A stretch of DNA of 64,000 nucleotides from Mytilus edulis. Its lineage: Eukaryota; Mollusca; Bivalvia; Mytilida; Mytilidae. Of this stretch, positions 12,001 to 20,313 are shown piece by piece. How positions within the stretch are numbered: position 1 is the first letter of the stretch; every line of letters starts with the position of its first letter. The DNA is taken from assembly GCF_963676685.1 (NCBI RefSeq), contig NC_092346.1, positions 77,763,821 to 77,827,820 on the forward strand, read 5' to 3'. Below the pieces are notes generated by a model, which did not search any database, was not told where the DNA came from, and was given only the letters and a program-made list of their open reading frames with translations. Both the position numbers and the translations under genes were made by a program.

Positions 12001-15000
12001 AAAAGCTTAGATTGAATGGTTCATGAGTAAATGCAACAACGTGAATTGAAACGCCATTTTACAATCTTTCAAGAACCATAACTCCTGAACGGTAAAAGTC
12101 AAAATCGTCATTATTGAACTTGACCTCTATTTTGGCATCAGTAACAACATATAAAAATTTCAAAAGCTTTGGTTGAATGGTTCATGAGAAAATGCACGGA
12201 CACGACTGGAAACACCATTTTTCAATCTTTCAAGAACCATAACTCCTGAACGGTAAAAGTCAAAATCGTCTTTATTAAACTTGACCTCTATTTTGTCATC
12301 AGTAACAACATATTAAAATTTGGGAAGCTTTGGTAGAACAGTTCATGCGTAAATGCATGGACAAGACTGGAAACTCCATTTTTCAATCTTTCAAGAACCA
12401 TAACTCCTGACCGGTAAAAGTCAAAATCGTCATTATTAAACATGACCTCCATTTTGTCATCAGTAACAACATATTAAAATTTGGGAAGCTTTAGTAGAAC
12501 AGTTCATGCGTAAATGCACGGACACTACTGGAAACTTCAATTTCAATCTTTCAAGAACCATAACTCCTGAACGGTAAAAGTCAAAATCGCCATTATTGAA
12601 CTTGACCTTCATTTAGTTGTCAGTAACAACATATTAAAATTTTAAAAGCTTTGATTGAACGGTTCATGAGTTAATGCACGGACAACATTTGATTGCCGCC
12701 CGCCCGCCGTACATCCCCAAATCAATAACCGACATTTTTGTCACAAAAATCCGGTTAAAAACTAACAAAAATTAAAGTAGGCTCAGGAAGTCATACATCT
12801 TTATAATCTAATCTGAGAAAAAAAAACAATTCAGTCAAATAGTGTTATAAGAAAAACTACCACAAAATAAGACCAAAGCAAAAATTTAGCAAATAACAAT
12901 AAAATTCTGTATAATAATATAGTGTATATGTTCCAGACCATATGAGTATTTGGACCGTACGCGTACGGTCCGGACCGTATACGTATACTCATACGGTCCG
13001 ACCATACGCGTACGGTCGGACCGTATGAGTATACGCGTATGGTCCAGTATGAGCTGACAATACATGTTATTAGGGCATATGGGTTAAATCTAAACAAATT
13101 AACATTAATCACAATCTTTATTTTTAGTTTTACTTATTAATATTAATACAATTACACGGATAAAATAAACAAATGAACAATTGAAATTTTAAAATACTTG
13201 TTTAATTGTATATATCTTGATCCTAATTACTCTCAACCAATGTTACACTTGCTACCACGAGTAACGGACTAATATTTTTTACATTTACATTTTTGTAGTT
13301 CGTGAATGTTCCTTAGCATTTGCATTTTTTGGTAAAGTTGCTAAATATTCTAAAACAATTGATCTAATTACTTCCGATATTTTCAATTTTAGTGATCATG
13401 ATTCAATTATTTTAATGAGTGATCGACATGCTAAATACATGAGATTAACAGATTTAATTAGCGTGAATTTTAAATCATTTAAATATAAAGGTTTTTTTTC
13501 AATTACAATTACAGTAAACTTTTTTTATATCAATTTGAGAGTTAAGGAAAATTGATCTGTTATATGCTTCTAATCAACTTTGCCAACTTCTTAATATAAG
13601 CCAGACCGTACGCGTACGGTCCGACCGTATGAGTATTTTGAAAAAGTACGCATACGGTCCAGACCGTACGCGTACGGTCCAAATACTCATACGGTCTGGA
13701 ACATATACATGCATGTGGAAGGCAGTCACAGCATCAACAAAATAATGACTGTAACCTAATGTCGCTTAGAAAATCTTTTAGTATCTGTTATATATGTTTA
13801 TTGAATTTTTCCAGAATCCTGTGTTATTTTTCTGTTTTGTGAAACATTTCTAGTGGCATCTTGCAATATTCATAAATAAGAACCTCTGTGGAGAATACCA
13901 GACAGAGAAAAATTTCAGACATCAATAAAAAAAAACCTTGCATGTACAAATGTACATGTCATTTCCAATATCTTTCATAATGCCTTACCGTTTGACAGGG
14001 AAACAATCTTGTCCGCCCAAAATAAAGCTGAGTCATAATGATGCTGAAAACATAAATTGCAATCAAGAATTTGACAATAATTTAAGTACATGTAACTATA
14101 TCTTTTCTTTAATTTTCTAGTAATTTTATTTGTATTTGACAACAAAAACTTGTGTCGATGAAAATATGCTCCCTTTATACCAGATCTAAGTGTCTATAAT
14201 GATTAATTATGATACAAGCATTTAGACAAATGAGAACAAACCCCAGTGACGGATCCAGGGGGAGGGTTCCGGGGGTTGGAACCCCCCCTTTTTTTTGGAC
14301 GATCAATGCATTTGAATGAGAACATGGATCTGCCCCTGAACCCCCTACTTTTTCTTAGACAAAACATTTTGTAGAATTAGTCTGCATGGTCTATGGGGGA
14401 TTACATGTACTTACATGTAGTATAAAATGTCATTTGTGCCATGTATGATCTGATATAGCTTTGGGTTTAATCAAATGAATTTCTAAATAAATTTTTTTTT
14501 ACATGTAGGTATTGTCAGTGGGAATGCTAGTCAATAATTCCAAGCCAATTCGTTCCACATGTTTCAGGTTGGTCAATTTGGTTCGCCTGATTTTGTTCAT
14601 TATAACTGGGACTTAACAATTTTTGTTACTGTTTTTTTTTTTAATGAATATGTCTCTTTATACTAAATTTTTGTTTAGATCAGGGTTGGAGTCTGTCCAG
14701 GCCAAAAAGAAATCTTTTATAATAAATCATAGAAATAAATTCATTTTTTTTTAATTTATTGTACATTTTAATTTTCATATAATCATGTTTTTATATGTGT
14801 AAAGTACTAAAATAAACATTATAACGTAATTGTAATAGTTCATTGGGTTAAACGATGTGCTTTTAATAGTTGGAATGAATTGACCAAGCAATTTGGCACA
14901 AACTAGTTGGTATGAATTGGGGTTGGAACAGATCATCATGATACTGTCAGTGCCCGACAGTGGAGCAGTAAGCTTTTACCATTATGTAGCACTTCAAACT

Positions 15001-18000
15001 TCATTCTGTAGTGAACATGACACATTGCACATTAAGATTCATTACAACCTATTTTCAAAAATGATTTTTACGCCACAGTACAGACCAACCTGTAACGTAA
15101 CGGTACCCAAATTGCACTGAGTACCCAAATTGCACCTATTTAGCAAAACTAGCAGCGAAAATCTTACAAGATTTTCTAGAGACTAAACAATTTGTTTTTT
15201 TAAGTATTTGATACTAAGCACATCTTTCAACATAGGTAAAACTATTTAGATATGCACAAAACGTTCACAGTATCTATCAACAGATGAAGTATTTACTGAA
15301 AAAGCAAAATGAACTGAAACGTCGCCATGCAACGTCATCAAAACGTCATCTTTTTAAAATGAGCAAATACAATATGTTACAAGTATCCATTTAAAAAATA
15401 ATGAAGATAGTGTTTCCTGCAGCTTTTAAAAAGGGCAGGGTAATTGTTAGCTCAGAGGGCACATTAAGCGCGATAGACAACAATTTTAGGGCACTTACTT
15501 AACATAAACAGGCAATTTCTATAAAATGGATTCATTTAAAAAATACTAGTTTAATGACCTCTTTATAGTTATTGTTCAAAATATATACATGTAACAGACT
15601 TCTTTCTGGGTCTATCATATTCTTGATGTGGGACCACATTGAAAAAAAATGTTGGTTTGCCAAAGCCAGAGTTCCATAAAAAAGATCAGGGTGATAGGTT
15701 GGTTTTTTTTTAAAATATGAATGGACTTTTTAAAATGATTAACTTAAAGAATTTGTCTGGTCATTTTTAGTAACCAAAATTTAGTAAATTACAAAAAAAA
15801 AATAACTTTACAAATTAACCCCTTCCCCTCTACACCCTTTTCCAAATTAAATTAATATAGATACACCAAGTTTATTACTTTCATGGCACTACCATATCAG
15901 CTGTTTATTTTAAATGTCTATAAATAGCCAGAAATAGTTGTCTGTTACTTAGGTGTTTTCCCAAGTATTTTTCCCGCCTAAAATGATCATGTGACATGTT
16001 TGTAAACAAAAGACAACATTTCATCAAGGAATTCATTTATTTTCTGGATTATTCTGCTTTTAATAATTTAGTTTGGATTTTTATTCATTTCATTTAAGGT
16101 AGATCTACAGTCAAGCATTTGTATTTAAAAATAGTTTGCAAAGAATTTTTACTTTTCACTTTGACAAATGTCTCATGAATACATGATCGCCGTTCATTGG
16201 CTTGTTCAACCATGCAAACAATGTATATTATGTAAATTAGAAATCTATTAGCTGTCAAAAATATTGATCTAAGCAATCGATGTTTTGAAATCGTTTTCCT
16301 TAATAGTTATCCCATAAGGACGCGGTGTGTCAGTGTAAGATCACCCCGATGGCCGGAGGCCAGAGGGTGATCTAACACTGACACACCAAGTCCGACTGGG
16401 ATAACTATTTTACATCCCAGCTGTTTTAGATTAGACGAAAAACCATTTACAATTCATAAAATCTAGTTTAGAACGCCACACAACCATAACAATATACTTT
16501 ATATATTACTATATGATGTATACCCTTTTTGACCCCCAAACACGATGAGTAGATATCAAATAATGTCAACTCGCCCCACTTGCCAATCGGCCCACGCTAT
16601 ATCGCCACTTTATAAAAATATCGTCCCAATCTTGTTAACCGACTTGCCCCACTTTGAAAAAGGTGTAAAATCAAATTAAACAACCAGTCTGAAAACTCAC
16701 AAATTAACGTAAAAGGTTAAAACCCCACTGAATAAAGGTTTGACAACTCGCCCCACTAATAAAAATATCTTGCTTCCTTTAAGTATGTCAAATTACTATT
16801 ATATCGTATCAAGTCGTCCTGGTGTAGTGGTATGTGTCGTGGCTTGATATGCTAAAGGTCTTGAGTTCGAATCCCAGCATATCTACTGGATTTTTTCTAC
16901 GTGAATTTTGATAGATAGTCTTTTCCGTAAAATTAATTATAAGTTTTATAGTGGATTTGACATTCCCGCCAAAATGTTGCAGAACAAAGGAAAGCATGCA
17001 TAACAAAAAACTCAAACTAGGGTGATCTGGCAGGGGTGATCCGGCTCAGATCACCCCTGTTAGAACAAAGGAGCTGGGATGTAAGGTTTAGTTTCTTGTC
17101 AAAACAATGTCATATCATTAATCTTCTAGGCAAAACGATGTTTCTGGGACTTGGGGGATACAATCAGGACGCGTGATTAGTATCTGTATTCACTATTCAG
17201 TCTATTGCAGTTTGCTAATCAGCTGATTACGAAATCGATTACAAAATGGCGTCCTAGTGAACTTTTGTTTACGTTTGAAGGGAAATAACTCGAGCGGTAT
17301 TCATAAAATATGTCTTTCAGTACCGTAAAGGCATGGCGTCAGGAATTTCGACAAAACTAGGGCAGGGCGCCAAATTTTTTCCCCAAAAAGGGCAGGCGTC
17401 GAGAAATCGCGTCAGGGGACTTACTTAAATGTACATTATTTCCATACAGATTGGAAGTAAGAGTTGTCTTTCTTTAATAATCACCTATTTAAGTAGTACA
17501 AATTAATCACTAGAAGAAGTGATTGAATTTTATTATAGCTTTAAATATAGAATACTAATGATCCAGGGACTAATTATGTTTCTAAACTTATCAGAACCAA
17601 CATCTGTGTTGTCTAGGATGACCAGGTCATTTCAGGTGATGACCTTGTACTGAATCTAGGATAATGACATAAAAATCACTTGTTTAAGTATCATACCTTA
17701 ATTTCCTTCCCAAAAATCACTTATTTAAGTATCATTATTTTAATAACCCCCACTAATTTCAACACCCCCGAACAGTGAAATTTTTATCGCGAACAGTAGA
17801 ATTTTATTACATAATCTGAAAGATGAAACCTTGAACTTTACAGGAAAAATACTCCCACTGCTGGGAAAAATCTGTTTAGAAAGTATGAGTTTATTATGTA
17901 AAGCCATTATTATAGCATTTTTTCAACTAAAATAGAATTTGCAGATAAATGATAGCATCAAAGGCATAAACCTTGCTACATAAAAGAAGAAAAAAGTTCA

Positions 18001-18470
18001 TTTTTTCCAATTTTATTAATGAAAAGATATTATTAAAACCTATGTGTTTAAAATTTTGGTAAAACTACAAAATCACAATTTGTGACAAAACTTCAATTTT
18101 GCTACTCAAATAAGTGATTTAAAAATCACTTATTTCAGTAAGTCCCCTGACTGTTAATTAAAATGTTTACTTTTTTCTTTGATATAGTCGTAAGAAGGTA
18201 TCTATACAAAAGAAGTTGGGTAATATATCAGAGTAATTCTCGAGATGTAAACATAAACAGACAGAATTATTTTTTGTCTATCTTGACTTTAGTATTAAAA
18301 TGGGGAAAAAATCAGTGCCAATGATGAATGTAAAAATGAAAACGTATGGATATGTTTAACTGTACTTTGTCGATATACTGTTTCACTCTTTCTCTCAGCT
18401 TCGGGAGGTTATAGTTGCAAGGAGGAGGTTGCTTTTCTGAAGTTTCAATTTTCACTTCATCACCCGCCAT
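1..18470 (-). CDS. CDC16: CDC16/APC6, anaphase-promoting complex TPR subunit; N-terminal 285 residues in nine exons, rest beyond the left edge
   Basis: CDC16 is a TPR scaffold subunit of the anaphase-promoting complex (APC/C), the ubiquitin ligase that degrades cyclins and securin in mitosis. Exons, 5' to 3' on the minus strand: 18470-18366, 14043-13989, 11503-11406, 6795-6757, 4114-3998, 2605-2446, 1430-1336, 577-444, 52-1. Every junction has AG and GT signals and the frame closes throughout, giving 285 residues. Family-like stretches include LRERVKQYIDK near the N-terminus, SALFWADKIVSLS, DDIYWYAQTLYLTGQYHRA, GKIYEAMDNR, DVYCFEAFDLL, HHMLTAQE and LSERHYYNCDF. The chosen start adds about 22 residues before the usual family start; it is the ATG of the first exon, with a TATA-less, ETS-site-containing region upstream. 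The human protein is about 620 residues, so roughly the C-terminal half is missing. The introns are loaded with mobile elements. Identification rests on remembered family sequence and is very secure. Confidence 0.94.
444..577 (-). CDS. CDC16: CDC16 exon 8
   Basis: A 134-nt exon, CAG to GTAAGT, with 44 codons plus two bases of a Met codon. It starts YNKPKDFKLPDSLN and contains LSERHYYNCDF, a strong CDC16 signature. Confidence 0.93.
1336..1430 (-). CDS. CDC16: CDC16 exon 7
   Basis: A 95-nt exon, CAG to GTAATA. Two bases complete the split Glu codon. The exon then encodes RELMDSLPLSSQC and ELVRFLYENRLKK, matching the family segment with core SLPLS and the FLFENKLKK-type end. Confidence 0.93.
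1549..1688. repeat. Foldback hairpin, 39-bp perfect arms, in CDC16 intron 7
   Basis: Arms 1549-1587 and 1650-1688 are exact reverse complements, with about 62 bp between them. The spacer also pairs imperfectly (GGCTTAGAAACAG against CTGTTTCGAGCC), so nearly the whole 140 bp can fold. It looks like a small foldback inverted-repeat element. Confidence 0.85.
2446..2605 (-). CDS. CDC16: CDC16 exon 6
   Basis: A 160-nt exon encoding 53 codons plus one base. It includes LLRGKIYEAMDNRNLA, YREALRQDVYCFEAFDLL and HHMLTAQE, among the most conserved parts of CDC16. The donor reads GTTGTT, which is weak, but it is the only one that joins in frame to exon 7, completing a Glu codon. Confidence 0.93.
3143..3414 (+). 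repeat. Two diverged direct repeats of about 90-100 bp in CDC16 intron 5
   Basis: GTCCTTTAAG...CCTTGGTGACT...GCCACG..AAGGACT occurs at about 3143-3230 and again at about 3315-3414, spaced by 172 bp. The second copy runs towards the LINE tail that ends near 3656, so both may be duplicated pieces of that element's 3' region. Confidence 0.55.
3520..3656 (+). mobile_element. LINE 3' end fragment, same tail as the LINE at 57312
   Basis: The stretch GCCCATAATGGGTCC...ATTGGAAACAAAATTTATCTTATCTTA at about 3610-3655 matches the 3' terminus of the minus-strand LINE at 57312-57370, which ends in a similar motif and a (TATCT)n-type tail. It is a 5'-truncated copy on the plus strand. The left limit is uncertain. 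Confidence 0.6.
3998..4114 (-). CDS. CDC16: CDC16 exon 5
   Basis: A 117-nt exon, CAG to GTAAAA, phase 0, 39 codons. It encodes YECKEWQEALNILDL followed by a polar segment ending in DLVMKE. It corresponds to the family helix with core ALDVLD. Confidence 0.92.
4375..4523. repeat. Foldback hairpin in CDC16 intron 4
   Basis: A 149-bp imperfect palindrome. The outer arms are ATTGAATGCTTCTTTTTGTAA and its complement. Further in are TGTAAAAGCGTTGACCG against CGGTCAACGCTTTTACA, and the centre is GCGC-GGAA-GCGC (4442-4453). It is a different family from the hairpin at 1549. Confidence 0.8.
6757..6795 (-). CDS. CDC16: CDC16 exon 4, 39-nt small exon
   Basis: Thirteen codons (TNTSCRHLAALCH) between a CAG acceptor and a GTAAGT donor, in phase 0 on both sides. 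It corresponds to the family segment ending in HLAA.CH. It is isolated between introns of about 4.6 kb and 2.6 kb, and its small size means homology is needed to find it. Confidence 0.9.
7403..7561. mobile_element. Small inverted-repeat element nested in the 6865-8477 element
   Basis: The 12-bp ends TCAGTCTGCACC (7403-7414) and GGTGCAGACTGA (7550-7561) are exact reverse complements. The interior repeats ACTAGTC and CTAGTCTG several times in both orientations. Length is 159 bp with no coding potential. Confidence 0.6.
8367..8430. other. Poly-A run and low-complexity segment
   Basis: An A-run at 8330-8346 and A-rich sequence to about 8430 lie inside the right part of the 6865-8477 element. No gene is seen. 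Confidence 0.4.
8778..9489. mobile_element. Inverted-repeat element with repeated GTTCGC(G/A)CCC subterminal motifs
   Basis: The 16-bp ends GGTCCGTTCGCGCCCA (8778-8793) and TGGGCGCGAACAGACC (9474-9489) pair with one mismatch. Close variants of TTCGCRCC recur just inside: 8810, 8832 and, in the opposite strand, 9412, 9433, 9445 and 9463. Such subterminal repeats commonly bind transposase in DNA transposons. The interior is AT-rich with repeats of TTGTGTTGAATAA.CTTAATCATGT and has no transposase. Confidence 0.75.
9585..10520. mobile_element. Inverted-repeat element with GGCACCTGGTTAAAT ends
   Basis: The left end AGTCAAACCGGCACCTGG followed by TTAAATTGGCACCT pairs with the right end, which ends in AGGTGCCGACTTGACT at 10520, over about 32 bp. 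The module GG/CACCTGGTTAAAT repeats three times at the left end. No coding frame is present. A separate element is inserted at 9879-10061. Confidence 0.78.
9879..10061. mobile_element. MITE-like element nested within the 9585-10520 element
   Basis: The 23-bp ends at 9879-9901 and 10039-10061 share the core ACGTCTGGCAAGG in opposite orientation, with one mismatch over the arm. It contains a secondary inner palindrome around CCTTCCTACGAACTTCGTAGAAG. Length is 183 bp. Confidence 0.75.
11406..11503 (-). CDS. CDC16: CDC16 exon 3
   Basis: A 98-nt exon bounded by CAG and GTATTC. It completes a glycine codon and encodes NVDDIYWYAQTLYLTGQY, continuing to KKLDK. This is the first TPR-like helix pair of the family. 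Phase 0 at its end. Confidence 0.94.
11908..12690 (+). repeat. Tandem array, about five copies of a 161-bp unit, in CDC16 intron 2
   Basis: CAAGAACCATAACTCCTGA and following sequence start at 11908, 12070, 12231, 12392 and 12552. Each unit has GTAAAAGTCAAAATCGTC, TTGACCTC.ATTTTG.CATCAGTAACAACAT and GGTTCATG.G..AATGCA. The array ends in a GC-richer stretch GCCCGCCCGCCGTACATCC near 12698. No long open frame crosses it. Confidence 0.85.
12923..13709. mobile_element. Inverted-repeat element with perfect ACGCGT palindromes at both ends, in CDC16 intron 2
   Basis: The ends at 12923 and 13709 form a terminal inverted repeat of about 58 bp (TGTATATGTTCCAGACC, then TATGAGTATTTGGACCGTAC). Inside each end the perfect palindrome GACCGTACGCGTACGGTC and near variants recur. 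The GC-rich ends contrast with an AT-rich core (13060-13590) without a recognisable transposase. Confidence 0.82.
13989..14043 (-). CDS. CDC16: CDC16 exon 2
   Basis: A 55-nt exon bounded by CAG and GTAAGG. It encodes HHYDSALFWADKIVSLSN plus one base of a glycine codon completed by exon 3. This matches the CDC16 segment with the core SALFWADK. Confidence 0.92.
14243..14350. repeat. Fragment of a GGATCCAG-type dispersed repeat
   Basis: CAGTGACGGATCCAGGGGGAGG followed by G- and C-runs (GGTTCCGGGGGTTGGAACC) resembles the insert at 50322-50465, which begins CAGTGGCGGATCCAG. It is short and lies in CDC16 intron 1. Confidence 0.5.
16302..16409. repeat. 108-bp palindrome in CDC16 intron 1
   Basis: Left arm AATAGTTATCCCA (16302-16314) pairs with TGGGATAACTATT (16397-16409). 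Further in, GGTGTGTCAGTGT.AGATCACCC pairs with its complement around a small GGCCGGAGGCC-type centre. Short TGATC/GATCA pieces of the same type recur at 17023-17058. Confidence 0.8.
16410..17084. mobile_element. Inverted-repeat-bounded segment carrying a tRNA-like sequence
   Basis: The 13-bp ends TTACATCCCAGCT (16410-16422) and AGCTGGGATGTAA (17072-17084) are exact reverse complements. The interior has repeated ACTCGCCCCACT-like motifs (about 16569, 16649, 16745), a tRNA-like stretch at 16814-16885 and a GATCACCCCTG foldback near 17035-17060. It abuts the palindrome at 16302-16409, and the two may be one composite element. Confidence 0.6.
16814..16885 (+). repeat. tRNA-like sequence, SINE head or tRNA pseudogene
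   Basis: It has an A-box-like TGGTGTAGTGG and a B-box GAGTTCGAATCCC at tRNA spacing. The 3' arm CAGCATATCT does not pair with the 5' end, and the T stem has an A-C mismatch, so it cannot fold as a functional tRNA. It is best seen as a tRNA-derived repeat. Confidence 0.6.
17413..18149. mobile_element. Inverted-repeat element with CAGGGGACTTACT ends and repeated AAATCACTT motifs
   Basis: CAGGGGACTTACT at 17413 mirrors AGTAAGTCCCCTG ending at 18149. The AAATCACTT.TTTAAGTA module and its reverse (AAGTGATTT) recur near both ends, for example at 17670, 17703 and 18110-18135. CAGGG...CCCTG ends recall hAT-type elements, but no matching 8-bp flanking duplication is apparent, so the class is open. 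It lies in CDC16 intron 1. Confidence 0.72.
18366..18470 (-). CDS. CDC16: CDC16 exon 1 (start codon)
   Basis: It holds 35 codons from the ATG at 18470-18468 to a lysine codon, followed by donor GTACAG. It encodes an acidic and proline-containing leader (MAGDEVKIET onward), then the conserved LPKLRERVKQYIDK helix that opens CDC16 proteins. Phase 0 at the 3' end. Confidence 0.88.
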
Positions 18471-18545
18471 ACTTGTTATCTGTTTGACTTCCGGTCAAAT
18501 AATCCAATTAAAAGACGTCTAAATGATACGACGGAAGTTACAACT
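18471..18545 (-). promoter_or_regulatory. Candidate CDC16 promoter with ETS-like, CRE-like and CCAAT-like sites
   Basis: Just upstream of the CDC16 start the minus strand reads ACCGGAAGT (18487-18495), an ETS-family core. A second CGGAAGT is on the plus strand at 18532-18538, GACGTC is at 18514-18519 and CCAAT is at 18504-18508. No TATA box is seen. This layout fits a housekeeping promoter. The transcription start is not determinable here. Confidence 0.4.
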
Positions 18546-20042
18546 TGTAGATTTGAAAGCTCCAAAATAATTGGTCAATATTTTTAGATTTTACATGGAA
18601 ACGTAAACAATATGAAGGACACTATTTTGTGAAAAAACTCAATAATTGCTAAACCTTGCTCAAGACTAAACCTTTTAGATTGAAAACTCATAATTTCCAG
18701 GTAGCGTACATTTGAATATAACAATCAAATTAATGAAAACTACCAATCAGTTTGATTTCCAATGAAAGATATTTGTGTATGAGTTTTTTTTTACAGTTTT
18801 AAACCCATTCAAAATGGTAAATGTTGCCGTTTGGAGACGTTTCGGCCATGAACCAGTTCGGCCATTCACGAGTTCGGTCTAAGTAGTCTCGGTCCATTAT
18901 ATTTGTTTATGATTTGAATTAAATAAAGAAGTGGTTTCCAAGTAAAGACCTCTATATATAGATTACTATTAGGAGATAACTGCATTTTAAGCCCCGATCT
19001 TGATCCTGATCTTGAAAGGTTTACGGTGATACATCCAAGGATATTAATACACCACACGTGCGTCAAGTAATTCACTAAAGTGATGGCATCAATTCATGAT
19101 TAATGGTCGCAAATTTAGTTTACTTGCGATGCATTAGCAGAGTTAGTCAACAGATATTTGCGCAACAATCAAATCACCAAATGATGCTGTCAGAGCTTAT
19201 TACAATATTGTTATCTCTATTCTAATGAAACTGACAAAAAACAACGTCAAATCTTTCATTTAAATGGTTGGAGAGTTCTCCATTGGCCAAAAAAACTCAT
19301 ACCACATCTTTTTCTATTTTAAAGCTGCCATACGTCTTTTGCACTTGCACATACATTTTCGCAGCATCAATTGTGAATTGATGCCATGAGAATTGGTGAC
19401 ATCTTCCAATCAAATTAAATGTAACAAACGATGTTGCATTAGAATTAAGAATGGAAACATTTGTCAGTAATTTTGCCCAAACCCTGGTCTATCACTTTAA
19501 GGCTTATACATGTATGTTGATAAAATCCTTATCCAGAGTGTCTCAAATATGTTTCCAAACTTAATTGTTTTTGGCTCTTTCTGTTGGAATGAAAAAAACA
19601 CAACTCAATATCCAGAAAAGTTTATAATTTTCTGAAACACAAAAACCATTGAAAATTAAATCATCTAGTTCTTGTCATGCTTTAAAACTTTCTAGTTTAT
19701 ATGTTTGTCTGTACTCTAGAGTAAAATTTGTGGTGTAATACAGCCATGTTAGCCTTATGGGTTCCAGTAAATTAACTACATAGAGAATAATAGCTATTGT
19801 ATTTAATTAAGGATTTGTATAGTATTTACTATACAAATCTTATCAGACAATTCACGACAATTGAACTGAAAAAAGTTTAAATACAATGTACCTTTACCAA
19901 GAGGAGATGAATGTGTTTCAAAAAGATCCCAATAACTTAATCATGATCTAGTACTTTCAAAGGTTTTGGACTCATTGTTACGTATACTCAGTCAGCTGCT
20001 GTAACACTGCATAGATATAACACTGTTTTTTTTTTTTTGTAG
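18546..20042 (+). other. Divergent intergenic region between CDC16 and AKAP14
   Basis: About 1.5 kb, AT-rich, separates the two divergent genes. AKAP14 coding begins 10 bases after a long T-run and TAG acceptor (20041-20042), so its 5' untranslated exon(s) and promoter must lie in here. I cannot place that exon. No repeat with recognisable ends is seen. Confidence 0.5.
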
Positions 20043-20052
20043 CACATAAACC

Positions 20053-20313
20053 ATGTCCGCAGAAGAAGCATATGCTGATCAAGCAAAAAAGTTGGTGGAT
20101 GATGTAATAGAGTCTGCTATTAAACGACTAGAGACTGGAATAGCTCTTACAGAAAGAGAAAAGACATTTGAATCAATTATACAACAATCTGAAACAAGTC
20201 CAGAAAATACATTTGTCAGGGATGAAAATTTTGTTGTAGAAAATATTAAATGGCTGACCATTGGAGATTATTCTGTTGCAAAAGCAGAAGAAAAAATGCA
20301 TGAATATATAAAG
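20053..20313 (+). CDS. AKAP14: AKAP14 coding exon 1
   Basis: It has 87 codons from ATG to HEYIK, then donor GTAGATG. The exon itself begins at 20043 after a T-rich tract and TAG. Reading past the donor gives only 18 more residues before a stop at 20368-20370. The last 28 coding bases are the founding unit of the 49-bp array that follows. Confidence 0.88.

Noticed and set aside
14545..14935. Possible weak inverted-repeat element (GGTTGGTCAATTTGG against GAATTGACCAAGC)
   Set aside because: The arms pair only patchily and no boundary could be set.
16814..16885. A functional tRNA gene
   Set aside because: The A and B boxes are good, but the acceptor stem does not pair and the T stem has a mismatch.
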